Assembly: GCF_030812315.1 (NCBI RefSeq)
Contig: NZ_JAUSSM010000002.1
Coordinates: 434,001-498,000, forward strand
Direction of reading: 5' to 3'
Length of the DNA stretch: 64,000 nt
Source of the DNA: Arthrobacter oryzae
GTDB taxonomy: Bacteria > Actinomycetota > Actinomycetes > Actinomycetales > Micrococcaceae
The notes beneath the pieces were generated by a model. It saw only the letters and a list, made by a program, of their open reading frames with translations, did not search any database and was not told the DNA's origin. Below, in pieces: positions 26,262-35,311 of the stretch. Numbering within the stretch: the first letter of the stretch is position 1; each line of letters starts with the position of its first letter. The translations under genes were made by a program, and so were the position numbers.

Positions 26262-27191
26262 ATGGAACAAGTGGACACGGGCCCGGCACAGGCCCCGCCC
26301 CTCTTCAGCGGGCAGCTCGATGCCAGGACGCGGGCCGGCAGCTTGGATCTGCAGGGCTGCAATGTCGACTACTGGGTGTACGAGCCTGTGCGCGTGACGC
26401 CTGAAACCAGAACCATCTTGGTGGTCCACGGCTTCCGCGGCGACCACCACGGCCTGCTCAGGATTGCGGACCAGCTGTCCGACATGCGCCTCATCATGCC
26501 CGATCTCCCGGGCTTCGGCAGCTCGGATGCGTTTGCCGACGGCGGGCACAGCGTCCCGCGGTACGGACAGTTCATCAGCGACTTCATGGCCGCCCTGGGC
26601 CTTGGGCCGGAAACGGTGCTGCTGGGACACTCCTTCGGATCGATCATTGCCAGCCATTTCGTGGCGGCCAACCCCCGCGCCGTCTTCCCGCTCATCCTCA
26701 TCAACCCGATCGCAGCACCGGCCCTTGAAGGGCCCAAGGGCGTCATGACCAAACTGGCTGTCCTCTACTACGAGGCTTCCGCCAGGCTTCCCCGTGCCCT
26801 GGGCTTGTACCTGCTCCGCAGCCGGCTCATCGTCAGGGTCATGAGCGTAGCCATGGCAAAGACCCGGGACAGGCAGCTCCTGCGGTTCATCCACGGGCAG
26901 CACAACGCCTATTTCTCCGCCTTCGCCAACCGGGACAGCCTGCTTGAATCCTTCAAGGCGTCCGTCGGCAGCAACGTCTCCGAAGTTGCCCCGAAGCTCG
27001 CCCTGCCGGTGCTGCTGGTCGCCGGGGAAAAGGATGAAATCGCAATGCTGCCGGACCAGCACAAACTGGCGGCCCTCCTGCCTGACGCCACCCTCCACGT
27101 CATTCCCGGCGTCGGGCATCTCATTCATTACGAGACCCCCGAACCGGCCGCCGGCTTCATCAGACGCTTCCTGAAGGACCATCCCGCGTGA
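26262..27191 (+). CDS. Alpha/beta hydrolase
   Basis: A 309-residue alpha/beta-hydrolase fold protein. The oxyanion region is VVHGFRGDHHG (from about residue 54). The nucleophile elbow is GHSFGS with Ser at 124. The acid is likely the Asp in LLVAGEKDEIAM, and the His is in GVGHLIHYE near the C-terminus. No signal peptide is visible, so it is probably cytoplasmic. The specific substrate is unknown. It follows the aldo/keto reductase by 11 bases and overlaps the glycosyltransferase start by four bases (GTGA), so the genes are translationally linked. Confidence 0.88.
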   Translation: MEQVDTGPAQAPPLFSGQLDARTRAGSLDLQGCNVDYWVYEPVRVTPETRTILVVHGFRGDHHGLLRIADQLSDMRLIMPDLPGFGSSDAFADGGHSVPRYGQFISDFMAALGLGPETVLLGHSFGSIIASHFVAANPRAVFPLILINPIAAPALEGPKGVMTKLAVLYYEASARLPRALGLYLLRSRLIVRVMSVAMAKTRDRQLLRFIHGQHNAYFSAFANRDSLLESFKASVGSNVSEVAPKLALPVLLVAGEKDEIAMLPDQHKLAALLPDATLHVIPGVGHLIHYETPEPAAGFIRRFLKDHPA

Positions 27192-28264
27192 AAATCATTA
27201 TCGACGCCCGTTTCACCCGCCTGGACCACCACGACGGCATCAGCCGGTATGGCGCCAGCCTGATCGCGGCGACGGCCAAGATTGCGGACGTCTCGATGCT
27301 CATCAGCGATCCCCGGCAGCTCGCCCTGCTGCCGGACGTCCCCTACACGCTGATCAACAGCCCGCTCTCCCCTGCAGAACTGTTTGTGGCAGCAAAGGTC
27401 AACAAGCTGGGCGCCGACGTCGTGGTGTGCCCGATGCAGACGATGGGGACGTTTGGCCGGAAATACGGCCTGGTGCTGACCCTGCACGACCTGATCTATT
27501 ACGAGCACCCTGCCCCGCCGGGGTTCCTGCCTGCGCCCGTCCGGCTGCTCTGGCGCCTCTACCATAAGGCCTACTGGCCGCAACGGATGCTCCTGAACCG
27601 CGCTGATGTGGTGGCAACCATCAGCCACACCACCGAGGCCCTGATCGCGAAGCACAGCCTCACCAGGCGGCCGGTCCGGATTGTGGGCAACGCGCCGCAG
27701 CACGGCCATACTCCGCGCGACCCCGGTGCCGGGGCGGACAAAACGCTCCTCTACATGGGTTCCTTCATGCCGTACAAGAACGTGGAAACCATGGTCCGGG
27801 GAATGGCCGAACTGCCCGACATGACCCTTCACCTCCTGAGCCGCATTACTCCGCAGCGCCGGTTGGAACTGGAGGCCCTGGTGCCCGACGGGGCCAATAT
27901 CGTGTTCCACAACGGCGTGACCGACGCGGAGTACGAGGAGTTGCTGGCCCGGACAACCGCGTTGATCAGCCTGTCCCGTGCGGAGGGCTACGGCCTCCCC
28001 CTGGTGGAGGCGATGTCCCACGGCACCCCTGTCATCGCCAGCGACATTCCGATTTTCCGCGAAGTGGGCCATAACGCCGTCAGCTATGTCCATCCGGATT
28101 CCCCGTCGGAGTTCACCGAGGCCGTCCGGCGGCTCGAGCAGCCGGACGTGTGGAAGGCGCAGTCACGGCGTTCCGTGGAGCGGGCGGCTGAATTCAGCTG
28201 GGCGCACTCCGCCCGGCAACTGGTCCAGCTGGCTGAAGAGGCCGCCCGCATCAACAGCCGCTGA
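27188..28264 (+). CDS. GT4 family glycosyltransferase
   Basis: A 358-residue retaining glycosyltransferase with a GT-B fold. The N-terminal domain starts MKIIIDARFTRLDHHDGISRY. The C-terminal Glycos_transf_1 domain has LLYMGSFMPYKNVETMV and the donor-binding E-x7-E motif (E266-GYGLPLV-E274). The start is GTG at 27188, overlapping the hydrolase stop. Acceptor and donor cannot be read from sequence; the neighbouring hydrolase suggests a role in a small-molecule or lipid glycoside, but this is conjecture. Confidence 0.9.
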   Translation: MKIIIDARFTRLDHHDGISRYGASLIAATAKIADVSMLISDPRQLALLPDVPYTLINSPLSPAELFVAAKVNKLGADVVVCPMQTMGTFGRKYGLVLTLHDLIYYEHPAPPGFLPAPVRLLWRLYHKAYWPQRMLLNRADVVATISHTTEALIAKHSLTRRPVRIVGNAPQHGHTPRDPGAGADKTLLYMGSFMPYKNVETMVRGMAELPDMTLHLLSRITPQRRLELEALVPDGANIVFHNGVTDAEYEELLARTTALISLSRAEGYGLPLVEAMSHGTPVIASDIPIFREVGHNAVSYVHPDSPSEFTEAVRRLEQPDVWKAQSRRSVERAAEFSWAHSARQLVQLAEEAARINSR

Positions 28265-28307
28265 GGCCGGCCACGGCTGTGTCGCGCAGCTGGAACAGCC
28301 GCTCTTT

Positions 28308-29078
28308 TTAGGCCAGTTGGGTGAGGACGACGGGACCGGATTCCGTGACGGCAATCGTGTGCTCGGAGTGCGCAGTCCGACGGCCGTTGGAACTGCACAA
28401 GGTCCACCCGTCAGGAGCTGTAACGAGTTTGCTGGTGCCGTCCATGATCCAGGGTTCTATGGCCAATAGCAGTCCGGGGCGAAGCGTGTATCCGCGTCCA
28501 GGTGTACCGGTGTTCGGAATATGCGGGTCCTGATGCATGGTGCTTCCAACGCCATGTCCGCCAAATTCGGTGTTGACCTGGAAGTGTGCTGATTCGAGGA
28601 CTGAACCAATTGCATGGGAGATATCTCCAATACGCGCTCCGGACCGGGCTGCCCGGATACCGGCCAGAAGCGCCTTCTCCGTGGTTTCGATCATGTGCAG
28701 GTCCTGCAGTGCAGGGGACTCCCCTACAACGAAGCTGATGGCGGAATCAGTGACCCAACCATCAACACTTGCTGCGAAGTCAAGCGTGAGCAGATCCCCA
28801 TCCCTCAGAACGTAGTCATAAGGGAGGCCGTGTAAAACGGCATCGTTGACGGACGTGCAGATGACCTTTCCGAAGGGGCCGCGCCCAAACGACGGGGCGT
28901 AGTCGACATAGCACGAGCGGGCTCCCGCGCTCCGGATCATCGAAGCTGCCCAGTCGTTGATGTCCAAGAGATTCGTCCCGGGCTCGATTCTCTCCCTCAA
29001 GTCCGCCAGAGTCTTCGCCACGAATTGCCCGGACAGGCGTGCCACGTCAACTTCCCGGGGCGTGAGTAGCTCAATCAA
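28308..29078 (-). CDS. Type I methionine aminopeptidase, probable accessory copy
   Basis: A 256-residue metallopeptidase that removes initiator methionine. All five metal ligands are visible by motif: the two Asp in LTLDFAASVDGWVTDSAI, the His in GGHGVGSTMH, the Glu in LAIEPW and the Glu in AVTESGPVV; the substrate-contact His is in VLHGLP. There is no N-terminal zinc/SH3 extension. I prefer the TTG at 29078, with GGAGGA just upstream; another TTG at 29090 is possible. GC is lower than around it (50% at 28561-28620 and 55% at 28741-28800 by hand count). The housekeeping map usually lies with adk and secY, so this is probably a second copy. It is divergent from an XRE regulator across a repeated operator. 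Confidence 0.9.
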   Translation of the reverse strand: MIELLTPREVDVARLSGQFVAKTLADLRERIEPGTNLLDINDWAASMIRSAGARSCYVDYAPSFGRGPFGKVICTSVNDAVLHGLPYDYVLRDGDLLTLDFAASVDGWVTDSAISFVVGESPALQDLHMIETTEKALLAGIRAARSGARIGDISHAIGSVLESAHFQVNTEFGGHGVGSTMHQDPHIPNTGTPGRGYTLRPGLLLAIEPWIMDGTSKLVTAPDGWTLCSSNGRRTAHSEHTIAVTESGPVVLTQLA

Positions 29079-29094
29079 TGGTTCCTCCAACGTC

Positions 29095-29132
29095 GTACCG
29101 TTATTATTATAACGGTACTACTATAACGGTAC
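29095..29132. promoter_or_regulatory. Triple half-site operator between MetAP and XRE genes
   Basis: Half-site GTACCGTTAT at 29095-29104 is followed by its exact complement ATAACGGTAC at 29109-29118, four bases apart, making a 24-bp palindrome. A second direct copy of ATAACGGTAC lies at 29123-29132, again after four bases. It fills most of the space between the divergent starts and includes TATAAC-type -10 elements. It is the obvious candidate site for the adjacent XRE regulator. Confidence 0.75.
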
Positions 29133-29144
29133 TAAGCTTAGAAG

Positions 29145-29417
29145 ATGGTTAGAGTCCCCCTAAGCCCAGAAGACGTCCGTGCAGGGAGGCTGCTGGGAGA
29201 GATGCTCCGTAATGCGCGAGGGGAACGGACCCTTGTCCAGGTAGCGCTCGGGGCAGGCATATCCCCTGAGACCCTTAGGAAAATCGAGACGGGTCGAATT
29301 GCGACACCGTCCTTCATGATCGTTGCTGCCCTTGCCGAAGAACTGGCTCTCTCCCTGGATGCCATCCAGGGAACACTACGAAAGTCATCGGGTGAGAAGC
29401 TCGATGTAGCTTCCTAG
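29145..29417 (+). CDS. XRE family transcriptional regulator
   Basis: A 90-residue DNA-binding protein made up almost entirely of an HTH_3 domain. The recognition unit is at about 30-51 (TLVQVALGAGISPETLRKIE), with a dimer-forming C-terminal helix region (AALAEELALSLDAIQGTL). It starts 67 bases from the divergent MetAP start, across three operator half-sites, so autoregulation plus control of the MetAP gene is likely. Its stop lies nine bases from the priA stop, convergent. Confidence 0.88.
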   Translation: MVRVPLSPEDVRAGRLLGEMLRNARGERTLVQVALGAGISPETLRKIETGRIATPSFMIVAALAEELALSLDAIQGTLRKSSGEKLDVAS

Positions 29418-29426
29418 GCGCATCAG

Positions 29427-31598
29427 CTAGAGGACATCCACTCCGTCAAGCCTGAGCTGCACTGGATCATCGCTGCGCCTGGCCGCTGCGGCTGCCTTGA
29501 CGGCCCTCATCACGCGGGTGGCTTCGGCCGCCCGGGCATAAGGAATGAACAGCAGGGTCCGGACGTCCTCGCTGCCTTCGCACTGGCCGGCGCGTGCGTC
29601 CGACAACAGCAGCGGAGCCGGGCCCGCTGTACGCAGGGTAATGTCCTGCCTTGCCAGCTGCTTTTCAATCGCCTCTGTGAAGTGGCCGACGGCGGTCCGG
29701 CCGCCGGTCACGGAGGCTATCCGGACTGCCGGGGGCAAGTGGAGCTCCTGGCGCAGAGCCAGCTCGCGCCGCGCATATCCCCCGGCGTCCCAGCGAAGCA
29801 GTGCGCCGACCCCGGCCGTGTCATCGGCGGTGATGACAACAAGGCCGCCCTCACGGGCAGGCTTTACCAGCGCCGCGGCGTTGAACCAGCGGCGGACGGC
29901 GTCCTCGCCCGCGCGGAGGTTTTCGCGGCGCAGCAACGAATCCCCGTCCAGCAGCAGTGCGGCCGCATAGCCGCCGGCTGCCACAGGCTCGGCCCCCACG
30001 GTGGCCACGACCAAGGCTTTGGTGTCCGGGACAGCGGCCTTGACGTGGTCCCCGGACGAGGTGATGACAGGCTTGCCGGGGAACGCCCGGCCCAGTTCCT
30101 CCGCGGTCCGCAGCACGCCTGTGGCGGACCGGCGCAGCCGCGGGCTGGTGCAGTGGCTGCAGCGCCAGGCCGGCGCGGGAGCGGAGCACCAGCGGCATTG
30201 GGGCACGGCTGAACTGCCGGCGGCGCCAGCCACTGCAAGCGGTCCGCTGCAGGCCGTGCAGCGCGCGGGTTCCCGGCACGAGTCGCAGACCAGTGACGGC
30301 ACGTAACCGGAACGGGCCACCTGGACCAGGACAGGGCCGCGCTCCAACCCTTCCTTGGCGGCACGCCAGGCCGCGCCAGGCAGCCGGGCGATCCGGGCAA
30401 GGGGGTCGCGTTCCTGTTCAAAGCTGTCCGCCGTGTTCAGGACACGGGGCACCGTCCGGCGGACCTCCGGCCGGTCGGCCTCAACGGCCCTGGCCCAGCC
30501 GGCGTCCACCAGCCTTTGCAGTTCAGTGCTGCGCGTATGTGCTGCCATGAGGCAGGCAGCACGTTCCTGTTCCGCCCGCAGGAGGAGGATCTCCCGGGTG
30601 TGCGCATAGGGCGACCGCTGCTCGATGTGGAGGTCGTCGCCGTCGTCCCAGCACACCACAAGGCCCAGGTTGTGCACGGGGGCATACGCTGCCGAGCGGG
30701 TGCCCACGGCAACCCCGGCGCTGCCGGCGAGGACCCGAAGGTAGCTGCGGTAGCGGGCGGTCGGGCCGTCGTCGGCGGTGAGCCGGGCAATGTCCTCCCG
30801 TGGCAGCAGGGCGGCCAAGGCCTCCTCCACCCGATCCAGGTCGCGGTAATCCGGCACCACCACCACTGCTCCGCGGCCCGAGGCGCGGACGGCCGCCACG
30901 GCTTCGGCCAGGAGTGCGGGCCAGCCGGCGGGGCCGAAGCCCTGGAGTGCGCTCAGGACCGCACGCGGCGACTCGCCGGCCCAAAGATGTTCAAGGAACG
31001 CCACACCGTTGACATAGCGGGACCACGGCCCTGCGGCGGGAACGCGGGCCCAAGCCTGTTCCCGCTCCTCCGCTGCGACTTCCCCTGCGAGGCCTGCTTC
31101 GGCAGCAGGCTTGCCGGAGGAGAGTGTGCCTTCAGCCGCCAGTTCCTTTTCCAGCTTGGCGACCCGAGGCGGAATGGCCACACGCAGCACGTCACTCAGC
31201 GTTCCGGCGTACCGGGCGGCGACTTTGCCTGCGAGTCCGGCCAGTTCCGGCGTGAGCACCTGAACTGGAGACACCACTTTGTGGAGCGGCACGAGGGTGT
31301 GCCCCGCATCGGATTCAACCAGCCGGTCCAGGATGAAGCCGCTGAGATCCTGGCCGTTGAACTTGACCTTGACGCGGACGCCGGGCTGCGCGACCACATC
31401 AAGCGACGCCGGCACACTGTAGTCGAACGGCCTGTCCAGATGGGGCAGCGACGACTCGATGAGCACCCGGGCAACAGGCAGCAAAGGTGCGAGAGCGGGT
31501 CCGCCGGGAGCCTGCGCACGGCCCGCCGGGAACCCCTGGAGCAGTGAAAGCTGGAGCGGTTCTTCGGTGCCGGATCCGTCGCCGGGAAAGGAAGCCAT
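29427..31598 (-). CDS. priA: PriA-like primosomal protein N', helicase motifs degenerate
   Basis: A 723-residue PriA homologue for replication restart. The N-terminal DNA-binding domain (about 40-150: ARVLIESSLPHLDRPFDYSVP) is intact. The zinc-binding cysteines are present (CDSCREPARCTACSG, then CRWCSAPAPAWRCSHC). The helicase core is not: no GxGKT Walker A is seen around ASGRGAVVVVPDYRDLDR, and the usual DEEH box reads VVCWDDGDDLHIEQ. Degenerate PriA is characteristic of actinobacteria, so it probably binds forks without unwinding. I prefer the ATG at 31598, with GGAGG eight bases upstream, over the ATG at 31613, which lacks one. Confidence 0.9.
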   Translation of the reverse strand: MASFPGDGSGTEEPLQLSLLQGFPAGRAQAPGGPALAPLLPVARVLIESSLPHLDRPFDYSVPASLDVVAQPGVRVKVKFNGQDLSGFILDRLVESDAGHTLVPLHKVVSPVQVLTPELAGLAGKVAARYAGTLSDVLRVAIPPRVAKLEKELAAEGTLSSGKPAAEAGLAGEVAAEEREQAWARVPAAGPWSRYVNGVAFLEHLWAGESPRAVLSALQGFGPAGWPALLAEAVAAVRASGRGAVVVVPDYRDLDRVEEALAALLPREDIARLTADDGPTARYRSYLRVLAGSAGVAVGTRSAAYAPVHNLGLVVCWDDGDDLHIEQRSPYAHTREILLLRAEQERAACLMAAHTRSTELQRLVDAGWARAVEADRPEVRRTVPRVLNTADSFEQERDPLARIARLPGAAWRAAKEGLERGPVLVQVARSGYVPSLVCDSCREPARCTACSGPLAVAGAAGSSAVPQCRWCSAPAPAWRCSHCTSPRLRRSATGVLRTAEELGRAFPGKPVITSSGDHVKAAVPDTKALVVATVGAEPVAAGGYAAALLLDGDSLLRRENLRAGEDAVRRWFNAAALVKPAREGGLVVITADDTAGVGALLRWDAGGYARRELALRQELHLPPAVRIASVTGGRTAVGHFTEAIEKQLARQDITLRTAGPAPLLLSDARAGQCEGSEDVRTLLFIPYARAAEATRVMRAVKAAAAARRSDDPVQLRLDGVDVL

Positions 31599-31693
31599 GG
31601 GACCAACCTCCATTCAGCGTGCCAGTTGTCGTGCCAGCGGTTCGGGAACAGCAGATATAAGCGCTGGACCTAACCGTCATCAGCCGGAAAGCA

Positions 31694-31730
31694 CTGTAGC
31701 AGGGCCGCCCGGATAGGGACCCTGCTACAG
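31694..31730 (-). terminator. Hairpin after metK
   Basis: An 11-base perfect inverted repeat (CTGTAGCAGGG and CCCTGCTACAG) with a 15-base loop, about 70 bases beyond the metK stop and about 95 bases ahead of priA. It separates the metK and priA transcripts. Confidence 0.7.
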
Positions 31731-31802
31731 CCAAACACACAGCACCGACAATTATTCCGGCGGCCTATGCCTGCGCCGCATACTGCGGCCGGCCGGTGGT
31801 TC

Positions 31803-33038
31803 TCAAGCGTTGAAGAAGGCCTTGAGCTCGTCCACGCGATCCAGCCGTTCCCAGGTGAAGTCGGGATCGTCGCGGCCGAAGTGGCCGTGCGCCGCGGTTT
31901 TCGCGTAGATGGGCCGCTTGAGGTCCAGCGCGTCGATGATGGCACGGGGACGCAGGTCGAAGATCTCGGCAATCGCCTGGCTGATGCGCTCGGGATCGAC
32001 GGTTTCCGTGCCAAAGGTCTCCACGTACGTGCCCACGGGCCGTGCCTGGCCGATGGCGTAGGCGATCTGGATCTCGGCCCGCTTGGCGAGTCCCGCGGCA
32101 ACCACGTTCTTGGCCACCCAGCGCATCGCGTAAGCCGCTGAGCGGTCAACCTTTGACGGGTCCTTGCCGGAGAACGCACCGCCACCATGGCGGGCCATGC
32201 CGCCGTAGGTGTCTACGATGATCTTGCGGCCGGTCAGTCCGGCGTCGCCAACGGGGCCGCCGATCACGAATGCACCGGCAGGGTTGAGGATATTGCGCGT
32301 CCGGGAGATGTCCAGGTTGGCTGCCGCCAGCACGGGATCGATCACGTGCGTCGCGAGGTCAGCGCGCAACTGCTCGAGGCTGGCGCCTTCTGCGTGCTGG
32401 CTGGAGATCACGACGGTTTCGACGGAAACCGGCCGGTCGCGGTCGTAGCCGATCGTGGCCTGGGTCTTGCCGTCCGGGCGGAGGTACGGAAGTTCGCCGT
32501 TCTTGCGAACTTCGGTGAGCCGTTCCGAGAGGCGGTGCGCAATCCAGATAGGGACGGGCATGTAGGACGGCGTCTCGTCGCTGGCGTAGCCGAACATGAG
32601 GCCCTGGTCGCCTGCTCCCTGGAGGTCATAGTCGTCTTCCTGGCGGCCTTCGCGGGCCTCCAGTGAATTGAAGACGCCGCCGGCGATGTCGTTGGACTGC
32701 TGGCCGATGGATACGGAGACGCCGCAGCGGGCGCCGTCGAAACCGTTGGCCGAGGAGTCGTAGCCGATCCCAAGGATGGTCTCGCGCACGATCTGCGGGA
32801 TCTCCACGTACGCGTCGGTGGTGACTTCGCCCGCTACATGCACGAGTCCGGTGGTGGCCAGGGTTTCGACGGCAACGCGGGACTCGGGGTCCTTCGCCAG
32901 CAGGGCATCCAGGATCGCATCGCTGATCTGGTCGCAGATCTTGTCGGGATGTCCTTCAGTCACGGACTCCGACGTGAAAAGACGAAGGGACGGCGGTGTA
33001 GCGCCGTGGGATGCGGGAATGTGCAGCGGTAAAGTCAC
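31803..33038 (-). CDS. metK: S-adenosylmethionine synthetase
   Basis: A 411-residue enzyme making SAM from methionine and ATP. Signatures: [17 protein letters not shown] near residue 30, [12 protein letters not shown] near 145, and the phosphate-binding [19 protein letters not shown] near 285. The start is GTG at 33038, about 110 bases after the coaBC stop. I see no SAM riboswitch in that gap. Confidence 0.97.
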   Translation of the reverse strand: MTLPLHIPASHGATPPSLRLFTSESVTEGHPDKICDQISDAILDALLAKDPESRVAVETLATTGLVHVAGEVTTDAYVEIPQIVRETILGIGYDSSANGFDGARCGVSVSIGQQSNDIAGGVFNSLEAREGRQEDDYDLQGAGDQGLMFGYASDETPSYMPVPIWIAHRLSERLTEVRKNGELPYLRPDGKTQATIGYDRDRPVSVETVVISSQHAEGASLEQLRADLATHVIDPVLAAANLDISRTRNILNPAGAFVIGGPVGDAGLTGRKIIVDTYGGMARHGGGAFSGKDPSKVDRSAAYAMRWVAKNVVAAGLAKRAEIQIAYAIGQARPVGTYVETFGTETVDPERISQAIAEIFDLRPRAIIDALDLKRPIYAKTAAHGHFGRDDPDFTWERLDRVDELKAFFNA

Positions 33039-33148
33039 TCAACTACCTTACTGGTTGGGATTCGGTCAGGCCTCGGCATGTGTCCCCCTGCTAAGCAGGC
33101 CTTGCACACGCCGGTCTCTCAGGCTCTGGAAGCCAGTGTCGCGAAAAA

Positions 33149-34384
33149 TCAGGATCGTGGAAACACGCGGCTCAGCTCAGAGCTGATGCGGTCAATGACG
33201 GCGGCCGCAACATCGTCCTTCGAACCGGATGCCGCCTGTGGTTCGGAGCCGGAACGGGAAAGGATGACTACGGAGTTGTGGTCCTGTCCAAACACCAGGC
33301 CCTCGCCCACGTGGTTGACCACCAGCAGGTCGCAGCCCTTCCGACGCAGCTTGGCCTCGGCGTAGGCGAGCACATCGCCGTGGGCATCGCCGGTTTCGGC
33401 CGCAAACCCCACGATCAGCTGCCCCGGCCTGTTTGCTGACCGAACCTCCACGAGCTCCTGCAGGATGTCCGGGTTGCGCAGCAGGCTGATGACAGGATCG
33501 GCCGTGTCTTCCCGCTTCTTGATCTTGGTGTCCGAAACCTCGGCAGGCCGGAAGTCCGCCACGGCGGCGGCCATGACCACGACGTCGGAGTCGGCTGCCG
33601 CGCGCAGCGCAGCTTCCCGAAGCTGCACCGCTGTTTCCACCCGGACCACCTCGACGCCGGCGGGGACGGGTACTTCCATGTGGGCGGCGATCAGCCTGAC
33701 GCTGGCGCCCGCGTTGCGGGCGGCCACTGCCAGTGCAACGCCCTGCTTCCCCGAGGACCGGTTGCCGAGGAACCGGACCGGGTCCAGGGGTTCACGCGTG
33801 CCGCCCGCGCTGATGGTGACGGTGCGTCCGGCCAGCGGCAGCTGCGCGGGAACCCCGCCGTCCTGCATGAGGGCAAGGGCGGCTTCGAAAATGGCCTCCG
33901 GCTCGGGCAGCCGGCCGGGACCTGAGTCGGAACCGGTGAGCCGCCCGCTGGCGGGTTCGAGCACCGTCACACCGCGGTTGCGCAACGTCTCCACATTGGC
34001 CTGGGTCGCGGCGTGCAGCCACATCTCGGTGTGCATGGCAGGTGCCATGAGCACCGGGCCGCTGGCCATCAGGAGGGTGTTGGTCAGGAGGTCGTCGGCG
34101 TGGCCGCCGGCGGCCCGTGCCAGGAGATCCGCCGTGGCCGGAGCCACAACGATGAGGTCCGCCTCATGCCCCAGGCGTACATGGTTGACGGAGGGAACGT
34201 CGTCAAAGACGCTGTTGCTGACCGGGTTTCCGGACAGGGCTTCCCAGGTCGCGACTCCGACGAAGCGGTTGGCCGCGTCTGTGGGGATCACCGTGACGTT
34301 ATGGCCGGCTTCAGTAAAAAGCCGGAGGAGCGATGCCACCTTGTAGGCGGCAATCCCTCCCCCGACTCCGAGGACTATGCGCAC
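33149..34384 (-). CDS. coaBC: Bifunctional phosphopantothenoylcysteine decarboxylase / phosphopantothenate-cysteine ligase
   Basis: A 411-residue fusion for two coenzyme A steps. The N-terminal flavoprotein CoaC half (about 1-190) has GVGGGIAAYKVASLLR, the VNHVRLGHEADLIVVAPATA region with its catalytic His, and LMAPAMHTEMW. The C-terminal CoaB half has NRSSGKQGVALAVAA and the VAAVADFRPAEVSDTKIKK substrate-binding stretch. The start is GTG at 34384, with GGAGG upstream. It lies 54 bases after rpoZ. Confidence 0.96.
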   Translation of the reverse strand: MRIVLGVGGGIAAYKVASLLRLFTEAGHNVTVIPTDAANRFVGVATWEALSGNPVSNSVFDDVPSVNHVRLGHEADLIVVAPATADLLARAAGGHADDLLTNTLLMASGPVLMAPAMHTEMWLHAATQANVETLRNRGVTVLEPASGRLTGSDSGPGRLPEPEAIFEAALALMQDGGVPAQLPLAGRTVTISAGGTREPLDPVRFLGNRSSGKQGVALAVAARNAGASVRLIAAHMEVPVPAGVEVVRVETAVQLREAALRAAADSDVVVMAAAVADFRPAEVSDTKIKKREDTADPVISLLRNPDILQELVEVRSANRPGQLIVGFAAETGDAHGDVLAYAEAKLRRKGCDLLVVNHVGEGLVFGQDHNSVVILSRSGSEPQAASGSKDDVAAAVIDRISSELSRVFPRS

Positions 34385-34438
34385 GTGACCTCCGTCAACA
34401 GGCAGTCTGTAGTCTGATGAGATCTAGGCTGAAGAGTT

Positions 34439-34699
34439 TTACTCTGCAGGTTCGATCGGCGTGGAAACGAGCTTGCCTTCGTTGATCTCGCGCAGGGCGA
34501 TGGAAAGCGACTTCTCGTTCAGCTTGGTGTCGACCAGGGGGCCCACGTATTCGAACAGGCCCTCGTGCAGCTGGGCGTAGTATGCGTTGATCTGACGTGC
34601 ACGCTTGGCACCGAAGATCACCAGGCCGTACTTGGAATCAGCTGCCTTCAGCAGTTCGTCGATCGGCGGGTTGATGATGCCTTCAAGGTTCGTGGACAC
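34439..34699 (-). CDS. rpoZ: RNA polymerase omega subunit
   Basis: An 86-residue RpoZ. It includes the conserved helix [23 protein letters not shown] and the [13 protein letters not shown] segment that contacts the beta-prime subunit. The start is GTG at 34699, with GGAG upstream. It sits in the usual actinobacterial order mIHF-gmk-rpoZ-coaBC. Confidence 0.96.
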   Translation of the reverse strand: MSTNLEGIINPPIDELLKAADSKYGLVIFGAKRARQINAYYAQLHEGLFEYVGPLVDTKLNEKSLSIALREINEGKLVSTPIEPAE

Positions 34700-34738
34700 G
34701 AATTCTCCAAATTCTAGCGGGCCGATCCGACCCAGCTG

Positions 34739-35311
34739 CTAATGCGGGTGCGGGGTCAGCCCCATGAGTGAAACAAGCTCGTCCGCTGCGCGTCGAACGT
34801 CATCATTGATGACGGTGTGATCGAACTCCGGCTCAGCGGCAAGTTCTAGTTTAGCGGTTTCCAGTCTCTGCTGCTGTTCCTCGGCCGTTTCGGTGCCGCG
34901 GCCCACCAGGCGACGGACCATTTCCTCCCATGTGGGAGGGGCGAGGAAGACGAACTGCGCCTCCGGAACGGCCTGCTTGACCTGCCGCGCGCCCTGCAGA
35001 TCGATCTCCAGCAGCACTGAGCGGCCATCGGCAATGGCGGCGTCCACGGTGCTGCGGAGCGTGCCGTAACGGTTGCGGCCATGGACCACGGCCCACTCCA
35101 GCAGCTCCCCGCCGGCCACGAGTGCGTCGAATTCCTCGGCAGACTTGAAGAAGTAGTGCACGCCGTCCTGCTCCCCCGGGCGCGGTTCACGCGTGGTGGC
35201 GGAAACGGAAAGCCAGACCTCGGGGTAGTTGTCCCGGATGTAGGTGGACACGGTGCCTTTGCCAACAGCCGTCGGGCCGGCGAGGACTGTCAGTCCCGGT
35301 TTCTTGCTCAC
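34739..35311 (-). CDS. gmk: Guanylate kinase
   Basis: A 190-residue kinase converting GMP to GDP. The P-loop is [10 protein letters not shown] near residue 12, with an Ala-Val in place of the more common Ser-Gly. The GMP-binding stretch [20 protein letters not shown] is standard, as is [13 protein letters not shown]. The start is GTG at 35311; it overlaps the mIHF stop by four bases (GTGA). Confidence 0.96.
   Translation of the reverse strand: MSKKPGLTVLAGPTAVGKGTVSTYIRDNYPEVWLSVSATTREPRPGEQDGVHYFFKSAEEFDALVAGGELLEWAVVHGRNRYGTLRSTVDAAIADGRSVLLEIDLQGARQVKQAVPEAQFVFLAPPTWEEMVRRLVGRGTETAEEQQQRLETAKLELAAEPEFDHTVINDDVRRAADELVSLMGLTPHPH

Noticed and set aside
28308..29417. XRE-MetAP pair as a toxin-antitoxin system
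   Set aside because: MetAP has a complete enzyme core and no toxin similarity, and the genes are divergent rather than in one operon. A regulated enzyme is the simpler reading.
33039..33148. SAM riboswitch in front of metK
   Set aside because: The 110-bp gap shows no recognisable SAM aptamer core or terminator.
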